Part shown: one piece after another, positions 1 to 7,853 of the stretch
Layout of the letters: each line of letters begins with the position of its first letter
How positions within the stretch are numbered: the stretch's first letter is position 1
Assembly: GCA_044347755.1 (NCBI GenBank)
Contig: JBIKUE010000011.1
Location: 8,915 to 72,914 of the forward strand
Direction of reading: 5' to 3'
Source: M3007 sp044347755
Lineage (GTDB): Bacteria > Bacteroidota > Bacteroidia > Chitinophagales > Saprospiraceae
DNA length: 64,000 nucleotides
Notes under the pieces: generated by a model
Seen by the model: the letters and a program-made list of their open reading frames with translations, nothing else
The model's database searches: none
Told to the model about the DNA's origin: nothing
Program-made: the position numbers and the translations under genes

Positions 1-700
1 CGCGTTTCAAGCGGATATCGATGATACCTGCATTTCCTTCCGCTTCGTATTTGGCGCCTGGATTGGTAATGATCTCAATACGATCCACCTGCTCTGCCGG
101 CAGGTTTTGCAAAAAGCTGGTAAGGTCTGCACCCGTGAGCGGCATACGCTTGCCGTCCACATAAAGGAGTACGCCTGAGCGACCGAGTACACTGATGTTA
201 TCGTTGTTATCTACCGTTACATTAGGCGCCTTTCTAAGCAGCGTCATGCCATCTGAACCGGCGCTATTGATCGTACCATCCACGTTAAAGATGGTGCGGT
301 CGGGTTTGATTTCCACCATCACCCGGGAAGCGGTTACGGTTACTTCATCCAGGCTAATTTCGCTGCTACTCAGGGTTATTACGCCGAGGTCTAATAGTTG
401 ATTAGCCTCCAAACGGATATCTGAGCGCAAATAATTACCAAAACCCAGCGCGTTTACTTTGAGCACATAAACCCCAGGATCCAGGCCGCGCAATTCGAAA
501 ATACCCGATTCATCACTGGCTCCGGCTTTTTTCAGATCACCACCTTCAGAGAGGTAAATGCCCAGGGTGGCAAATCCTACAGCTTCTGCAGCCGGGCTTT
601 GCAGCTGGCCCTTGATTCCTGTATTTTGTGCAGTAAGTAAGCTGGTTGAAAGAAAGAATAGCGCGGCGAAGACTCGCCCGGAGAGTGCGTTTTGTTTCAT
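1..700 (-). CDS. TonB-dependent outer-membrane receptor (N-terminal part, cut by window edge)
   Basis: The reading frame is open from an ATG at 700 to the window edge, giving 233 residues with no stop. A signal peptide (about residues 1-24, ending LLTAQ) is followed by a carboxypeptidase-regulatory-like beta domain (about 27-110, with the DESGIFELRGLDPGVYVL stretch) and then a TonB plug domain (about 118-233, with VLLYVDGKRMPL and DRIEIITNPGAKYEAEGNAG). This order is typical of Bacteroidota outer-membrane beta-barrel family receptors that import siderophores, peptides or glycans in a TonB-dependent way. The barrel lies outside the window, so substrate and total length cannot be judged. A tandem CGCAGATTT repeat lies about 155-185 bp upstream of the start. 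Confidence 0.9.
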   Translation of the reverse strand, partial: MKQNALSGRVFAALFFLSTSLLTAQNTGIKGQLQSPAAEAVGFATLGIYLSEGGDLKKAGASDESGIFELRGLDPGVYVLKVNALGFGNYLRSDIRLEANQLLDLGVITLSSSEISLDEVTVTASRVMVEIKPDRTIFNVDGTINSAGSDGMTLLRKAPNVTVDNNDNISVLGRSGVLLYVDGKRMPLTGADLTSFLQNLPAEQVDRIEIITNPGAKYEAEGNAGIIDIRLKR

Positions 701-1029
701 AGCAAGAGAAGGTAGATGGCTCCAATGGAAGACCACAAAGTCGCGGTAAGGTTGACGGCCCTTGCGGCTTTTTCGACGGAATGGTGTGTTGGGGGGATGA
801 TTCGGATGATTTGCTGGTAACTTTGTGTGAGGGGCAAGTGAATTTTGGGGTTCCCGCAGATTTTCGGAGATGAACCGCAGATTTCCGCATAGGGCGTTCG
901 GCTGTGTTGCTCACGGAATATCAGGTTTAACGTCTAATATTCAGCAATCCATATCACACACATGTTTATGAAAAATCAAATACCTTGTCTTTTTGCATTG
1001 GAGTGACCCCAAATTCCACGCGTTCCCAA
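701..1029. other. Intergenic region, no gene seen
   Basis: This 329-bp gap separates the receptor start from the GH130 stop codon. Open frames here are short and antisense-like and show no protein family features. It should hold the receptor promoter on the minus strand, but I see no convincing TAnnTTTG box in that orientation. The only structured feature is the tandem repeat at 854-884. Confidence 0.6.
854..884 (-). promoter_or_regulatory. Tandem CGCAGATTT boxes upstream of the receptor gene
   Basis: Two direct copies of CCGCAGATTT start at 854 and 875, 21 bp apart (two helical turns). A related pair, CGCAGGTTTGCG and CGCAGATTTGCG, occurs 23 bp apart at 50087-50123. Spacing near 21-23 bp suits a dimeric regulator such as a LytTR or AraC-type protein, but the regulator is not identified. 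Confidence 0.35.
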
Positions 1030-2109
1030 TTATTGTTTCCCCTCCGCTACCCCTATTCTGGAATCACCCCCGCCGTAATACATCAGCCAGCGACCGTTTA
1101 TCCAGGCCATGCCTTCCAGAAAGCAGACATTGGCTACCTCGCCCTTTTTTTCAAATTCCTTTTCCGGCGTGATCAGGTATTTGTTGGCACGTGCACGGAG
1201 CTCCCACGGGTTTTTGGCGGAAAAAAGTGCCTGTCCTACGGAATACACATCAGCACCCATGGTTTTGTCGCCACTACTGGCACTATTGGCACTGTTATAA
1301 AGTAATAGAATCCCTTCTTTTTGAATCAAAGCGAAAGGCCCTGGCTCCACCAGGCGGCTGTCGAACATACCTGAACGTGGCATCATGACCCGTTTCAGGT
1401 TACCTTTTTTATCTTCCAGCGGCTCCCATTTGATTAAATCATCCGAACTGGCCATAAACAAGTCCGTATCACCCCAGTACATCCAGTATTTGCCCTTGAT
1501 TTTTTTGGCAATGACCTTACTGCCATCGCGTTCACATACGATAGCGCCTGATTTCGACCATAAATCTCGGTACTTCCTTTCCCTGAGAACCAACCCTTGT
1601 TTCTCCCAGGAAAGCAAGTCGTAGGATGTAGCCAAGCACAGTCGCGCCACTTTTTTGTCGTAGGCCGTGTAGGTCATTACATACATGCCATCTTCCCGTT
1701 GTATTATCCTTGGATCTTCGCATCCGCCTTCCCATTCCAATTCTTTCATGGCATCATTTTCCGGGCGCAGAACCGGAATGTTGTTTTTCTTGAATTCCAG
1801 GCCATTGCGACTATTGGCCAAACCAATGCGCGAAGTGCCATACTGATCCTGTGCCCGGTACAACAGCCATACCCGGCCATCCTTCACCACCGCAGTGGGG
1901 TTAAACACGGATCTTTCTTCCCAATCTACCTTCTTCTTCCTCACCGGACAATAAAATTCTGACCGCCGGTCAGGCTCCAGCAATGGATTGTAATCATCCA
2001 ACCGATTCATGGATTTAAACATCCAGGCATCTCCATTCAAGGCTTTTTCGGAAGTGGAGCAGGCGCCAGCCAAACATACAATACAAGCCCAAAAGAGTAT
2101 TTTTTGCAT
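1030..2109 (-). CDS. GH130-like glycoside phosphorylase/hydrolase, lipoprotein
   Basis: The protein has 359 residues from an internal ATG chosen because it opens a lipoprotein signal peptide with lipobox LAGAC (Cys17); a longer frame starts at 2157 but adds an unlikely N-terminus. The body matches the five-bladed propeller of GH130: NPTAVVKDGRVWLLYRAQ, the substrate-binding EGGCEDPRI motif (about 127-135, with the presumed catalytic Asp132), and a late SRIGVAEG strand. GH130 enzymes phosphorolyse or hydrolyse beta-1,2- or beta-1,4-mannosides. A lipidated copy would act at the cell envelope rather than in the cytoplasm, so hydrolysis or binding is at least as likely as phosphorolysis. It is the last gene of a leftward run with the VOC gene and ccmB. 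Confidence 0.82.
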   Translation of the reverse strand: MQKILFWACIVCLAGACSTSEKALNGDAWMFKSMNRLDDYNPLLEPDRRSEFYCPVRKKKVDWEERSVFNPTAVVKDGRVWLLYRAQDQYGTSRIGLANSRNGLEFKKNNIPVLRPENDAMKELEWEGGCEDPRIIQREDGMYVMTYTAYDKKVARLCLATSYDLLSWEKQGLVLRERKYRDLWSKSGAIVCERDGSKVIAKKIKGKYWMYWGDTDLFMASSDDLIKWEPLEDKKGNLKRVMMPRSGMFDSRLVEPGPFALIQKEGILLLYNSANSASSGDKTMGADVYSVGQALFSAKNPWELRARANKYLITPEKEFEKKGEVANVCFLEGMAWINGRWLMYYGGGDSRIGVAEGKQ

Positions 2110-2135
2110 ACCAGAAAGATTTAGGGTACAAACTA

Positions 2136-2522
2136 CTATTTCCCGATCAAATCCCACAAATTACCATACAAATCCTTGCATACCGCCACGGTGCCATAGG
2201 GTTCCTCGGAAGGCTCGCGCACAAATTCCACCTGGTGTTCGCGCAGTCGTTGGTAGTCGCGCCAGAAATCATCCGTATGCAGAAAGAGAAATACCCGTCC
2301 ACCGGTTTGGTTACCTACCCTGCTGAGCTGTTCCGGATTAGCGGCTTTTGCCAGCAGGATAGCGCACTCCCCTTCTCCACGGGGTTTAACCCGCACCCAG
2401 CGTTTGGTTTCGCTCATAACGGTGTCTTCCAGCAACTCAAATCCCATGACCCGGGTGTAAAAGTCTATGGCTTCGTCGTAATCTGCCACCACCAGGGCAA
2501 ATTGGGCAATTCGTTGGTTCAT
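2136..2522 (-). CDS. VOC/glyoxalase-family protein
   Basis: This 128-residue protein is a single VOC (vicinal oxygen chelate) unit of two beta-alpha-beta-beta-beta modules. It starts IAQFALVVADYDEAIDFYTRVMGFELLED, a typical glyoxalase/bleomycin-resistance opening, and ends TVAVCKDLYGNLWDLIG, the usual second metal-ligand strand. Family members include lyases, dioxygenases and antibiotic-binding proteins, and nothing here fixes the substrate. It lies 4 bp downstream of ccmB and 26 bp upstream of the GH130 start, all leftward, so co-transcription is likely although the three functions do not obviously relate. Confidence 0.85.
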   Translation of the reverse strand: MNQRIAQFALVVADYDEAIDFYTRVMGFELLEDTVMSETKRWVRVKPRGEGECAILLAKAANPEQLSRVGNQTGGRVFLFLHTDDFWRDYQRLREHQVEFVREPSEEPYGTVAVCKDLYGNLWDLIGK

Positions 2523-2526
2523 AAAA

Positions 2527-3171
2527 TCAGTCTTTCCAGATAAAGGGAAATAAAACGAAGGTCAGCGTCAGCAAAATAGCATCAATGGCCAACAGGTTAA
2601 TGATGTCTTTTTTGTAAGAGGTATCCTGCAATAACCGCAATGAAATCTGAGAGAGCCGGATTAAGGTAAGAAGTATCGGCAAAATGACCGGAAAGCTCAA
2701 AATAGCCATCAGAGTGGCTGAGTTATTGGCTTTAGCTGCAATACTTGCGATAAAGGTGAAAGCAATACTAAATCCTACGCTACCAAGTGCTACGGTCAGA
2801 CTGAATAAGGCCATATCTTTCACCGGATTGCCGGCTACCAGGCTATATGTTCCAAAGGATAATAAGCTTATTACCAACAGAAGCAAGGTATTGTAGATAA
2901 TTTTAGCCAGCAATAACATGGAGGGATCTGCTATCTGGTAATAATACAGTTGCCTTGCCCCGCTTTCCTGCACAAAGCTTTTTACCACCGCATTGATACT
3001 GGCAAACAGTACAATTAACCAAAACAACACGTTCCAAACCTGAGGTTGGACTTTGATACTGGCAATGTATACCACAAATACCATGCTGAAGACGTACAGT
3101 ACGATACCGCTTAGTGCATACCGCTGCCGAAATTCAAGCAGAAATTCTTTTTGTAACAGAGTGAGTAGCAT
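2527..3171 (-). CDS. ccmB: Heme exporter protein CcmB
   Basis: This 214-residue membrane protein has six predicted transmembrane segments and the CcmB pattern: an N-terminal KEFLLEFRQRYALSGIVLYV stretch, the INAVVKSFVQESGARQLYYY motif after TM2, and a helix-rich C-terminus with FPVILPILL. CcmB is the permease partner of the CcmA ATPase in system I cytochrome c maturation, needed for handling heme on the outer face of the inner membrane. ccmA and ccmC are not in the window, although in many Bacteroidota ccmB and ccmC are neighbours. The gene is first in the leftward run with the VOC and GH130 genes. Its length is normal for the family. Confidence 0.9.
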   Translation of the reverse strand: MLLTLLQKEFLLEFRQRYALSGIVLYVFSMVFVVYIASIKVQPQVWNVLFWLIVLFASINAVVKSFVQESGARQLYYYQIADPSMLLLAKIIYNTLLLLVISLLSFGTYSLVAGNPVKDMALFSLTVALGSVGFSIAFTFIASIAAKANNSATLMAILSFPVILPILLTLIRLSQISLRLLQDTSYKKDIINLLAIDAILLTLTFVLFPFIWKD

Positions 3172-3188
3172 GGGGCGAAGGTAGGAGG

Positions 3189-3499
3189 TTTATGGGGGTT
3201 ATGGGGTTTATGGGGGTTATGGGGGTTTATGGATTTAAGGAGCGCTGAGCCTGGTATTTTGGGTTACCCCATTGGAGGGTGTTCAGAAAAGTGTGTCAAA
3301 GTTAGAATCAAAAAAACAATCAACTTTGACAATGAAAAAGAAAAAGCCAACACGCCCCAGGGTTGAGGATTTGATACCCGACGAGGCATTGTTCAGAAAA
3401 GTGTGTCACACTTTTCTGAACAATGCCCAATCCCGTTTAGCTGATGGTACATAAACCCTATAAACCCCCATAAACCCCCTTAAACCCCCTTAAACCTCC
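3189..3499. repeat. Intergenic tandem-word inverted repeat (GGTTTATGGG family)
   Basis: The left part (3189-3240) repeats GGGGTTTATGG/GGGGTTATGG words. The right part (3451-3499) carries their inverse, CCATAAACCCC and CCTTAAACCCC, and runs directly into the stop codon of the transporter gene. Together they could fold into a long imperfect hairpin between two leftward genes. A palindromic insertion-like element (3280-3427) sits in the loop. The same GGTTTATGG word recurs upstream of the threonine dehydrogenase gene at 56176-56275. Confidence 0.7.
3280..3427. mobile_element. MITE-like or deleted insertion sequence remnant
   Basis: TGTTCAGAAAAGTGTGTCA occurs at 3280-3298 and again from 3390, where it abuts its own inverse. 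The second site is a perfect palindrome with 21-bp arms (3385-3405 and 3407-3427) around one base. The outer copies therefore form terminal inverted repeats of a roughly 146-bp unit. Between them a short frame (ATG at 3332) begins MKKKKPTRPRVEDLIPDEAL and then runs into the palindrome, which looks like the first codons of a transposase joined to the right terminus by an internal deletion. The family is uncertain, and no clear target duplication is visible. Confidence 0.5.
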
Positions 3500-4393
3500 T
3501 CAAACCGCACTCCGCCTCCACCACCAGGCCAGGCACATACCAGTAACAAGATCCCAAATACCCCACCAGGCTGCAATAAGCGCCATGCCCCCCAATCCGC
3601 CGAAAAATTTGAAAATAAGCAATAATCCCATGGCAGTATTATGAATCCCCCCCTCAAAAGCCAGGGTGCGTCGATCTATTTTAGGCAATTTGAACAAAGT
3701 CCCCAGCACAAAACCATTGCCTAAAGCCACCGCATTATGCACGGCCACCAGTAGAAAAATCATTCCCAGATAATCCACTATGTTTTGACGGTTGCCTAAT
3801 AATGCAAGGAATAAAATAGCAAAGAAAATAATCAGTGAGAGTCGCTGTGCCCATGGTCGAATTCTAGCCACCATTTTTGGGCGATTCTGGTTCAGCCAAA
3901 TGCCTAACAAAAGTGGGATGACGATCAACTCTACAATGATCAGAGCCATGTCTAAAAAACTAAGCTCAAATGACTGCCTGATAGCCTCTGATTCCGGGAT
4001 AAATTTGGACCAAAACAAAAATCCCGCAGGTGTTACAAAAGTGGCTGAAAGGATGATGATCGCATTTAATGTTACAGATAATGGCACGTTGGCCTTGGCA
4101 AAATGCACCAAAAAGTTGGTCATGTTCCCGGAAGGGCACATGGCCACTAACACCATTCCCATCGATACACTCACCGGAGGCTGAAACACCGCGATAATGC
4201 CAAGTGTCAGCAACGGGAACACCAGAAACTGCGCCAACAAACCTACAGCAATCGACTTCGGGAAATTTGCTACCTGCTTAAAATCGGAAAAACGAACATC
4301 CAATGCCACACTAAACATCAAAAATGCCATCGCCAGATTGAGTACCACCATTTGGTTCGGGTCGAAGTGCAACTGAAGGGTATCCGGATTCAT
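3500..4393 (-). CDS. BASS-family (bile acid:Na+ symporter-like) transporter
   Basis: This 297-residue inner-membrane protein has about nine to ten hydrophobic segments. The start at 4393 (MNPDTLQLHFDPNQMVVLNL) is preferred over a longer frame starting at 4462, whose extra residues come from the intergenic repeats. Family marks are the early FLMFSVALDVRFSDF loop, the VAMCPSGNMTNFLVHFAKAN segment and the FEGGIHNTAMGLLLI crossover motif. BASS proteins import organic anions (bile acids, pyruvate, pantoate, sulfonates) with sodium, and the substrate cannot be told here. It is divergent from folC. Confidence 0.85.
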   Translation of the reverse strand: MNPDTLQLHFDPNQMVVLNLAMAFLMFSVALDVRFSDFKQVANFPKSIAVGLLAQFLVFPLLTLGIIAVFQPPVSVSMGMVLVAMCPSGNMTNFLVHFAKANVPLSVTLNAIIILSATFVTPAGFLFWSKFIPESEAIRQSFELSFLDMALIIVELIVIPLLLGIWLNQNRPKMVARIRPWAQRLSLIIFFAILFLALLGNRQNIVDYLGMIFLLVAVHNAVALGNGFVLGTLFKLPKIDRRTLAFEGGIHNTAMGLLLIFKFFGGLGGMALIAAWWGIWDLVTGMCLAWWWRRSAV

Positions 4394-4549
4394 AACGATG
4401 GACGGTGGTCCCGAGTACTCGGGATGGACGGTAAATTTTATTGATGGTGCGCAAATGTGCAAATAACTCCGAAATTTGTCTCAGAAAAAACATCCCGGAC
4501 AATCCCCCTGTCGTCACATCGTTCATCGTTCATCGTTCATCGTCCCACC
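4394..4549. promoter_or_regulatory. Divergent intergenic region with palindrome and CGTTCAT repeats
   Basis: This gap separates the leftward transporter from rightward folC. It contains a perfect 16-bp palindrome TCCCGAGTACTCGGGA (4409-4424) and three tandem CGTTCAT words (about 4518-4540), partly mirrored by the ACGATGGACGGTGG sequence at 4395-4408. Promoters for both genes must lie here or inside the repeats, but I see no clean TAnnTTTG box. Confidence 0.4.
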
Positions 4550-5857
4550 GTGACCTACGCTCAAACCCTCGAATATTTATACGCTCAACTGCCCATGTTC
4601 CACCGTATTGGGCCAGCAGCATTCAAAAAAGATCTTACGAACACCCTGGCGTTGTGCGAACATTTAGGCAACCCGCACCGGAAGTTTATTTCCGTTCATG
4701 TTGGCGGCACCAACGGGAAGGGGTCCGTAAGTCACATGTTATCAGCTATTTGTCAGGCGTCCGGGCTCAAAACAGGCTTGTATGTAAGTCCTCACTATAA
4801 GGATTTTCGGGAGCGAATAAAGGTGGATGGCAAGTATATTCCCCGGCCCCGGGTGGTAGAATTTGTACATAAAAACCTGGAAGTCATTGACCGTATTCAG
4901 CCTTCTTTTTTTGAGCTATGTGTTGCCATGGCATTTGATCATTTTGCCCGGGAAAAAGTGGATGTGGCCATCATTGAGGTAGGACTTGGCGGTCGGCTGG
5001 ATAGCACCAATGTGATCACCCCGGAATTGAGTGTAATTACCAATATCAGCTACGATCACATGAATATGCTTGGCGATACCCTGCCTTTGATTGCAGGAGA
5101 AAAAGCCGGCATCATTAAGCCAGGCATTCCGGTGGTTATCGGCGAAACCCACCCGGAATCTGCGCCTGTATTTCTTGCCAAGGCAGAAAGCGTTCATGCT
5201 CCTATTGTATTTGCAGATCAGCATTATAAGGCCGTGGAAAGCGAGGCAAGTAATTCATTGGCCTCAAGTTACACTACCCTCCGGGAGCATAAAACTCACC
5301 TGAGCCATCTGGAACTCGGTGCTGCCGGGCCGTTCCAGGCCAAAAACCTGTGTACCGTTTTACAGGCTGTAGAGATGCTAAACCAGACCCGGGCGTTCAG
5401 GGATCGTTTCACCGAACCCAATATTCGTTACGCCTTGCAAAATCTGCCCCAGCTAACCAGATTTATGGGGCGCTGGCAAGTGATCGGGCAAAACCCAACA
5501 ATTTTATGTGATAGCGCCCACAATGAAGGAGGCCTTACTGTGGCCTTTTCAAAGGTCCGCTCTATGTTGAAAGGTTCTGCATCCAGATTACACATTGTAA
5601 CTGGTTTTGTAAACGATAAGGATGTGGACAAAATGCTGGCACTTTTTCCCGCAGAAGCACAATATTTCTTTGCCAAAGCCAATATTCCGCGTGGATTGGA
5701 TACCATTGCTTTGCAAGAAAAAGCTGCGGGATTTGGGCTAAAAGGCAAAAGATATAGTTCTGTAAAAAATGCATTAAAAGCCGCGAAACGGCAGGCAAGT
5801 CCTACGGATCTTATTCTGGTGATCGGCAGTATTTTTGTTGTTGCGGAAGTTTTATAA
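4550..5857 (+). CDS. folC: Folylpolyglutamate synthase / dihydrofolate synthase
   Basis: The enzyme adds glutamate to dihydropteroate and to reduced folates using ATP. I place the start at a GTG (435 residues), because the protein then begins TYAQTLEYLYAQLPMFHRIG as Bacteroidota FolC proteins do; the in-frame ATG at 4457 would add residues translated from the CGTTCAT repeats. Visible motifs are the Mur-ligase P-loop GGTNGKGSV (about 52-60), the SPHYKDFRERIKVDG folate loop, VGLGGRLDSTNV and the later DSAHNEGG motif of the C-terminal domain. Length is normal. The gene stands alone, divergent from the transporter and 102 bp before mlaE. Confidence 0.93.
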   Translation: MTYAQTLEYLYAQLPMFHRIGPAAFKKDLTNTLALCEHLGNPHRKFISVHVGGTNGKGSVSHMLSAICQASGLKTGLYVSPHYKDFRERIKVDGKYIPRPRVVEFVHKNLEVIDRIQPSFFELCVAMAFDHFAREKVDVAIIEVGLGGRLDSTNVITPELSVITNISYDHMNMLGDTLPLIAGEKAGIIKPGIPVVIGETHPESAPVFLAKAESVHAPIVFADQHYKAVESEASNSLASSYTTLREHKTHLSHLELGAAGPFQAKNLCTVLQAVEMLNQTRAFRDRFTEPNIRYALQNLPQLTRFMGRWQVIGQNPTILCDSAHNEGGLTVAFSKVRSMLKGSASRLHIVTGFVNDKDVDKMLALFPAEAQYFFAKANIPRGLDTIALQEKAAGFGLKGKRYSSVKNALKAAKRQASPTDLILVIGSIFVVAEVL

Positions 5858-5959
5858 CCTGCTGCAAATATTTCCGTTCAATCCCATAACCAAACCCTAC
5901 TTTTGCCCGTACAAACTCCAAATTAAGCATCCCAAGTTGTAAATCGAACGTCCATTCCT

Positions 5960-6721
5960 GTGCAATCCATCCTCTCCAAATACAATTTCCTGTACGATTT
6001 CGGTCGGTACCTCATCATGATGAAACAAGCGATGAGCCGGCCGGAAAAGGTTTCCATGTATTACAAGGAAACCATGCGCCAGATGAATGATATCGGAATT
6101 GGCTCTCTGATCATTGTTTGTCTGATTTCCATTTTCATTGGCGCAGTGGCGGCCATTCAGTTCGCTTATCAATTGGATGGTCAATTGGTTCCGCGTTATT
6201 ACATTGGATATATTGTTCGTGATCTGGCATTAATCGAATTGTCGCCCACTATTACCTGCCTGGTTTTAGCGGGGAAAGTAGGCTCTAACATGGCTGCTGA
6301 AATTGGCGGTATGCGCCAAAAAGAGCATATTGATGCCATGGAAGTGATGGGAGTTAATACTGCTGCCTACCTGATCACCCCTAAACTGATTGCAGCGCTT
6401 GTGGTGATCCCTTTGCTGGTAACCTTTTCTGCTTTTGTAGCGGTTATTGGCGGCTATCTCTCCAGTGTACCCACGGGTTTGATCACAGACGATGAATATG
6501 TGCAGGGGGTGCGGTCGTTTTTTGTACCCTACAATGTATTCATGATGTATGTAAAATCGATCGTTTTTGCCTACATTTTAACCACCGTTTCCTGTTATCA
6601 AGGGTATTTTGTGAAAGGCGGCAGCATTGAACTCGGACAAGCCAGTACCCGTGCAGTAGTGTATTCCGACATCTTAATTCTGCTGGCGGATTATCTTATT
6701 GCGGTGTTACTTACGGGTTAA
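5960..6721 (+). CDS. mlaE: MlaE-family lipid ABC transporter permease
   Basis: This 253-residue permease begins with GTG and has five to six transmembrane segments. Signature segments are GSLIIVCLISIFIGAVAAIQ, the ELSPTITCLVLAGKVGSNMA stretch, and GGMRQKEHIDAMEVMGVN, the cytoplasmic coupling helix of MlaE/YrbE proteins. The family moves phospholipids between inner and outer membranes with an MlaF ATPase and an MCE-domain (MlaD) partner. Neither partner follows directly; a small lipoprotein gene begins 2 bp after the stop codon and dapD after that, so the operon has been rearranged relative to common mlaE-mlaF-mlaD order. Confidence 0.88.
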   Translation: MQSILSKYNFLYDFGRYLIMMKQAMSRPEKVSMYYKETMRQMNDIGIGSLIIVCLISIFIGAVAAIQFAYQLDGQLVPRYYIGYIVRDLALIELSPTITCLVLAGKVGSNMAAEIGGMRQKEHIDAMEVMGVNTAAYLITPKLIAALVVIPLLVTFSAFVAVIGGYLSSVPTGLITDDEYVQGVRSFFVPYNVFMMYVKSIVFAYILTTVSCYQGYFVKGGSIELGQASTRAVVYSDILILLADYLIAVLLTG

Positions 6722-6723
6722 CT

Positions 6724-7038
6724 ATGATGAGGTATTTGCTTGCAATACTGGTTATTGCAGTAGCTGCATGCGCCAAACGGAAGGCTGAAAGATCCACACT
6801 GGTTGATGTGCCGGTCCTAACAGACTCCGTTGCCTGGGTATCCGTGGTTAAAATATGCATAAACTGGAATGGATATGTTATTTCCACTGATTTTTTGCCG
6901 GAGCTAAGCACCACTACGGATACTTCCAAAATCAATCAATCATTAAGAAAAGCCAAAACCTATAAATTTGAGGAAAGGCAGGGAGCTGCCATTCAATGTG
7001 GCACCATTACATTCAAGTACAAACCGAATCAAAAATGA
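6724..7038 (+). CDS. Small predicted lipoprotein, function unknown
   Basis: The 104-residue protein has a short hydrophobic signal peptide ending in VIAVAAC, a plausible lipobox with Cys at about 16. The mature part is about 88 residues with a beta-rich pattern (VSVVKICINWNGYVIS, then an AAIQCGTITFKYK end) and two further cysteines. I do not recognise a family. It is tightly packed between mlaE (2 bp upstream) and dapD (overlapping by 4 bp, ATGA), so it is almost certainly transcribed and perhaps translationally coupled to dapD. The repeated VSxxK/ITFKYK strands resemble TonB-C-like or energy-transducing periplasmic domains, but this is only a guess. Confidence 0.7.
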   Translation: MMRYLLAILVIAVAACAKRKAERSTLVDVPVLTDSVAWVSVVKICINWNGYVISTDFLPELSTTTDTSKINQSLRKAKTYKFEERQGAAIQCGTITFKYKPNQK

Positions 7039-7853
7039 GCGAATTAAGAAGCATCATCGAAGCAGCCTGGCAAGATCGTTCACTGTTACAGGATCAAGAA
7101 ACAAGAAAAGCCGTACGTGAAGCAGTAGCCATGCTGGATGCTGGGGAAATCCGCGTAGCTGAGCCCGATTCAGAAGGAGTATGGATTACGCATGAATGGA
7201 TTAAAAAGGCCATTGTGATGTATTTCCCTATTCAGGAAATGCAAACCATCGAAGTAGGCCCATTTGAATTCCACGATAAAATTCCGCTCAAAAGTGGTTT
7301 TGCACAAAAAGGCGTCCGGGTAGTTCCGCACGCATTGGCCCGCTACGGCTCATTTATTGAAAAAGGCGCCATTCTCATGCCTTCCTATGTCAATATCGGC
7401 GCATGGGTAGGCTCCGGCACCATGGTAGACACCTGGGCTACAGTAGGCTCCTGTGCTCAAATTGGTCGGAATGTACACCTGGCTGGTGGGGTCGGCATAG
7501 GTGGCGTTTTAGAGCCCCCGCAAGCAACTCCTACCATTATTGAAGACGAATGTTTTATCGGCTCCCGGTGCATTGTAGTAGAAGGCGTACAGGTTGGTCG
7601 GGAAGCCGTTTTGGGGGCTAATGTGGTTCTCACTCAAAGCACTCACATCATAGACGTAACCGGAGCAGAACCCAAAGTATTCAAGGGCAAAGTGCCCCCA
7701 AGATCAGTGGTCATTCCTGGCACCTATACCAAAAAATTCCCCGCAGGTGAATACCAGGTAGCTTGCGCACTCATCATAGGCGAGCGCAAAGAAAGCACCG
7801 ATAAAAAGGTATCACTCAATGAGGCTCTGAGGGAATATAATGTGAGTGTTTGA
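7035..7853 (+). CDS. dapD: Tetrahydrodipicolinate N-succinyltransferase
   Basis: DapD transfers succinyl from succinyl-CoA to tetrahydrodipicolinate in the succinylase branch of diaminopimelate/lysine synthesis. The 272-residue length is normal. The start is the ATG that overlaps the preceding lipoprotein stop (ATGA), giving MSELRSIIEAAWQDR, the family N-terminus. The middle is a left-handed beta helix of hexapeptide repeats (GSGTMVDTWATVGSCAQIG, GIGGVLEPPQATPTIIEDE), and the C-terminal FPAGEYQVACALIIGERK closes the acyl-CoA site. dapB lies about 15 kb downstream in a separate unit. The last codons merge into the GTTTGAG repeat that follows. Confidence 0.95.
   Translation: MSELRSIIEAAWQDRSLLQDQETRKAVREAVAMLDAGEIRVAEPDSEGVWITHEWIKKAIVMYFPIQEMQTIEVGPFEFHDKIPLKSGFAQKGVRVVPHALARYGSFIEKGAILMPSYVNIGAWVGSGTMVDTWATVGSCAQIGRNVHLAGGVGIGGVLEPPQATPTIIEDECFIGSRCIVVEGVQVGREAVLGANVVLTQSTHIIDVTGAEPKVFKGKVPPRSVVIPGTYTKKFPAGEYQVACALIIGERKESTDKKVSLNEALREYNVSV

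Noticed and set aside
546..914. Leftward 122-codon frame overlapping the receptor start
   Set aside because: It is in another frame of the receptor gene and its upstream gap, with low-complexity composition and no domain.
3272..3454. 60-codon frame in the palindromic element
   Set aside because: Treated as a remnant inside the element rather than a gene; the second half is translated palindrome.
4457..4549. Longer folC start
   Set aside because: The extra residues come from CGTTCAT repeats, while GTG at 4550 restores the usual FolC N-terminus.
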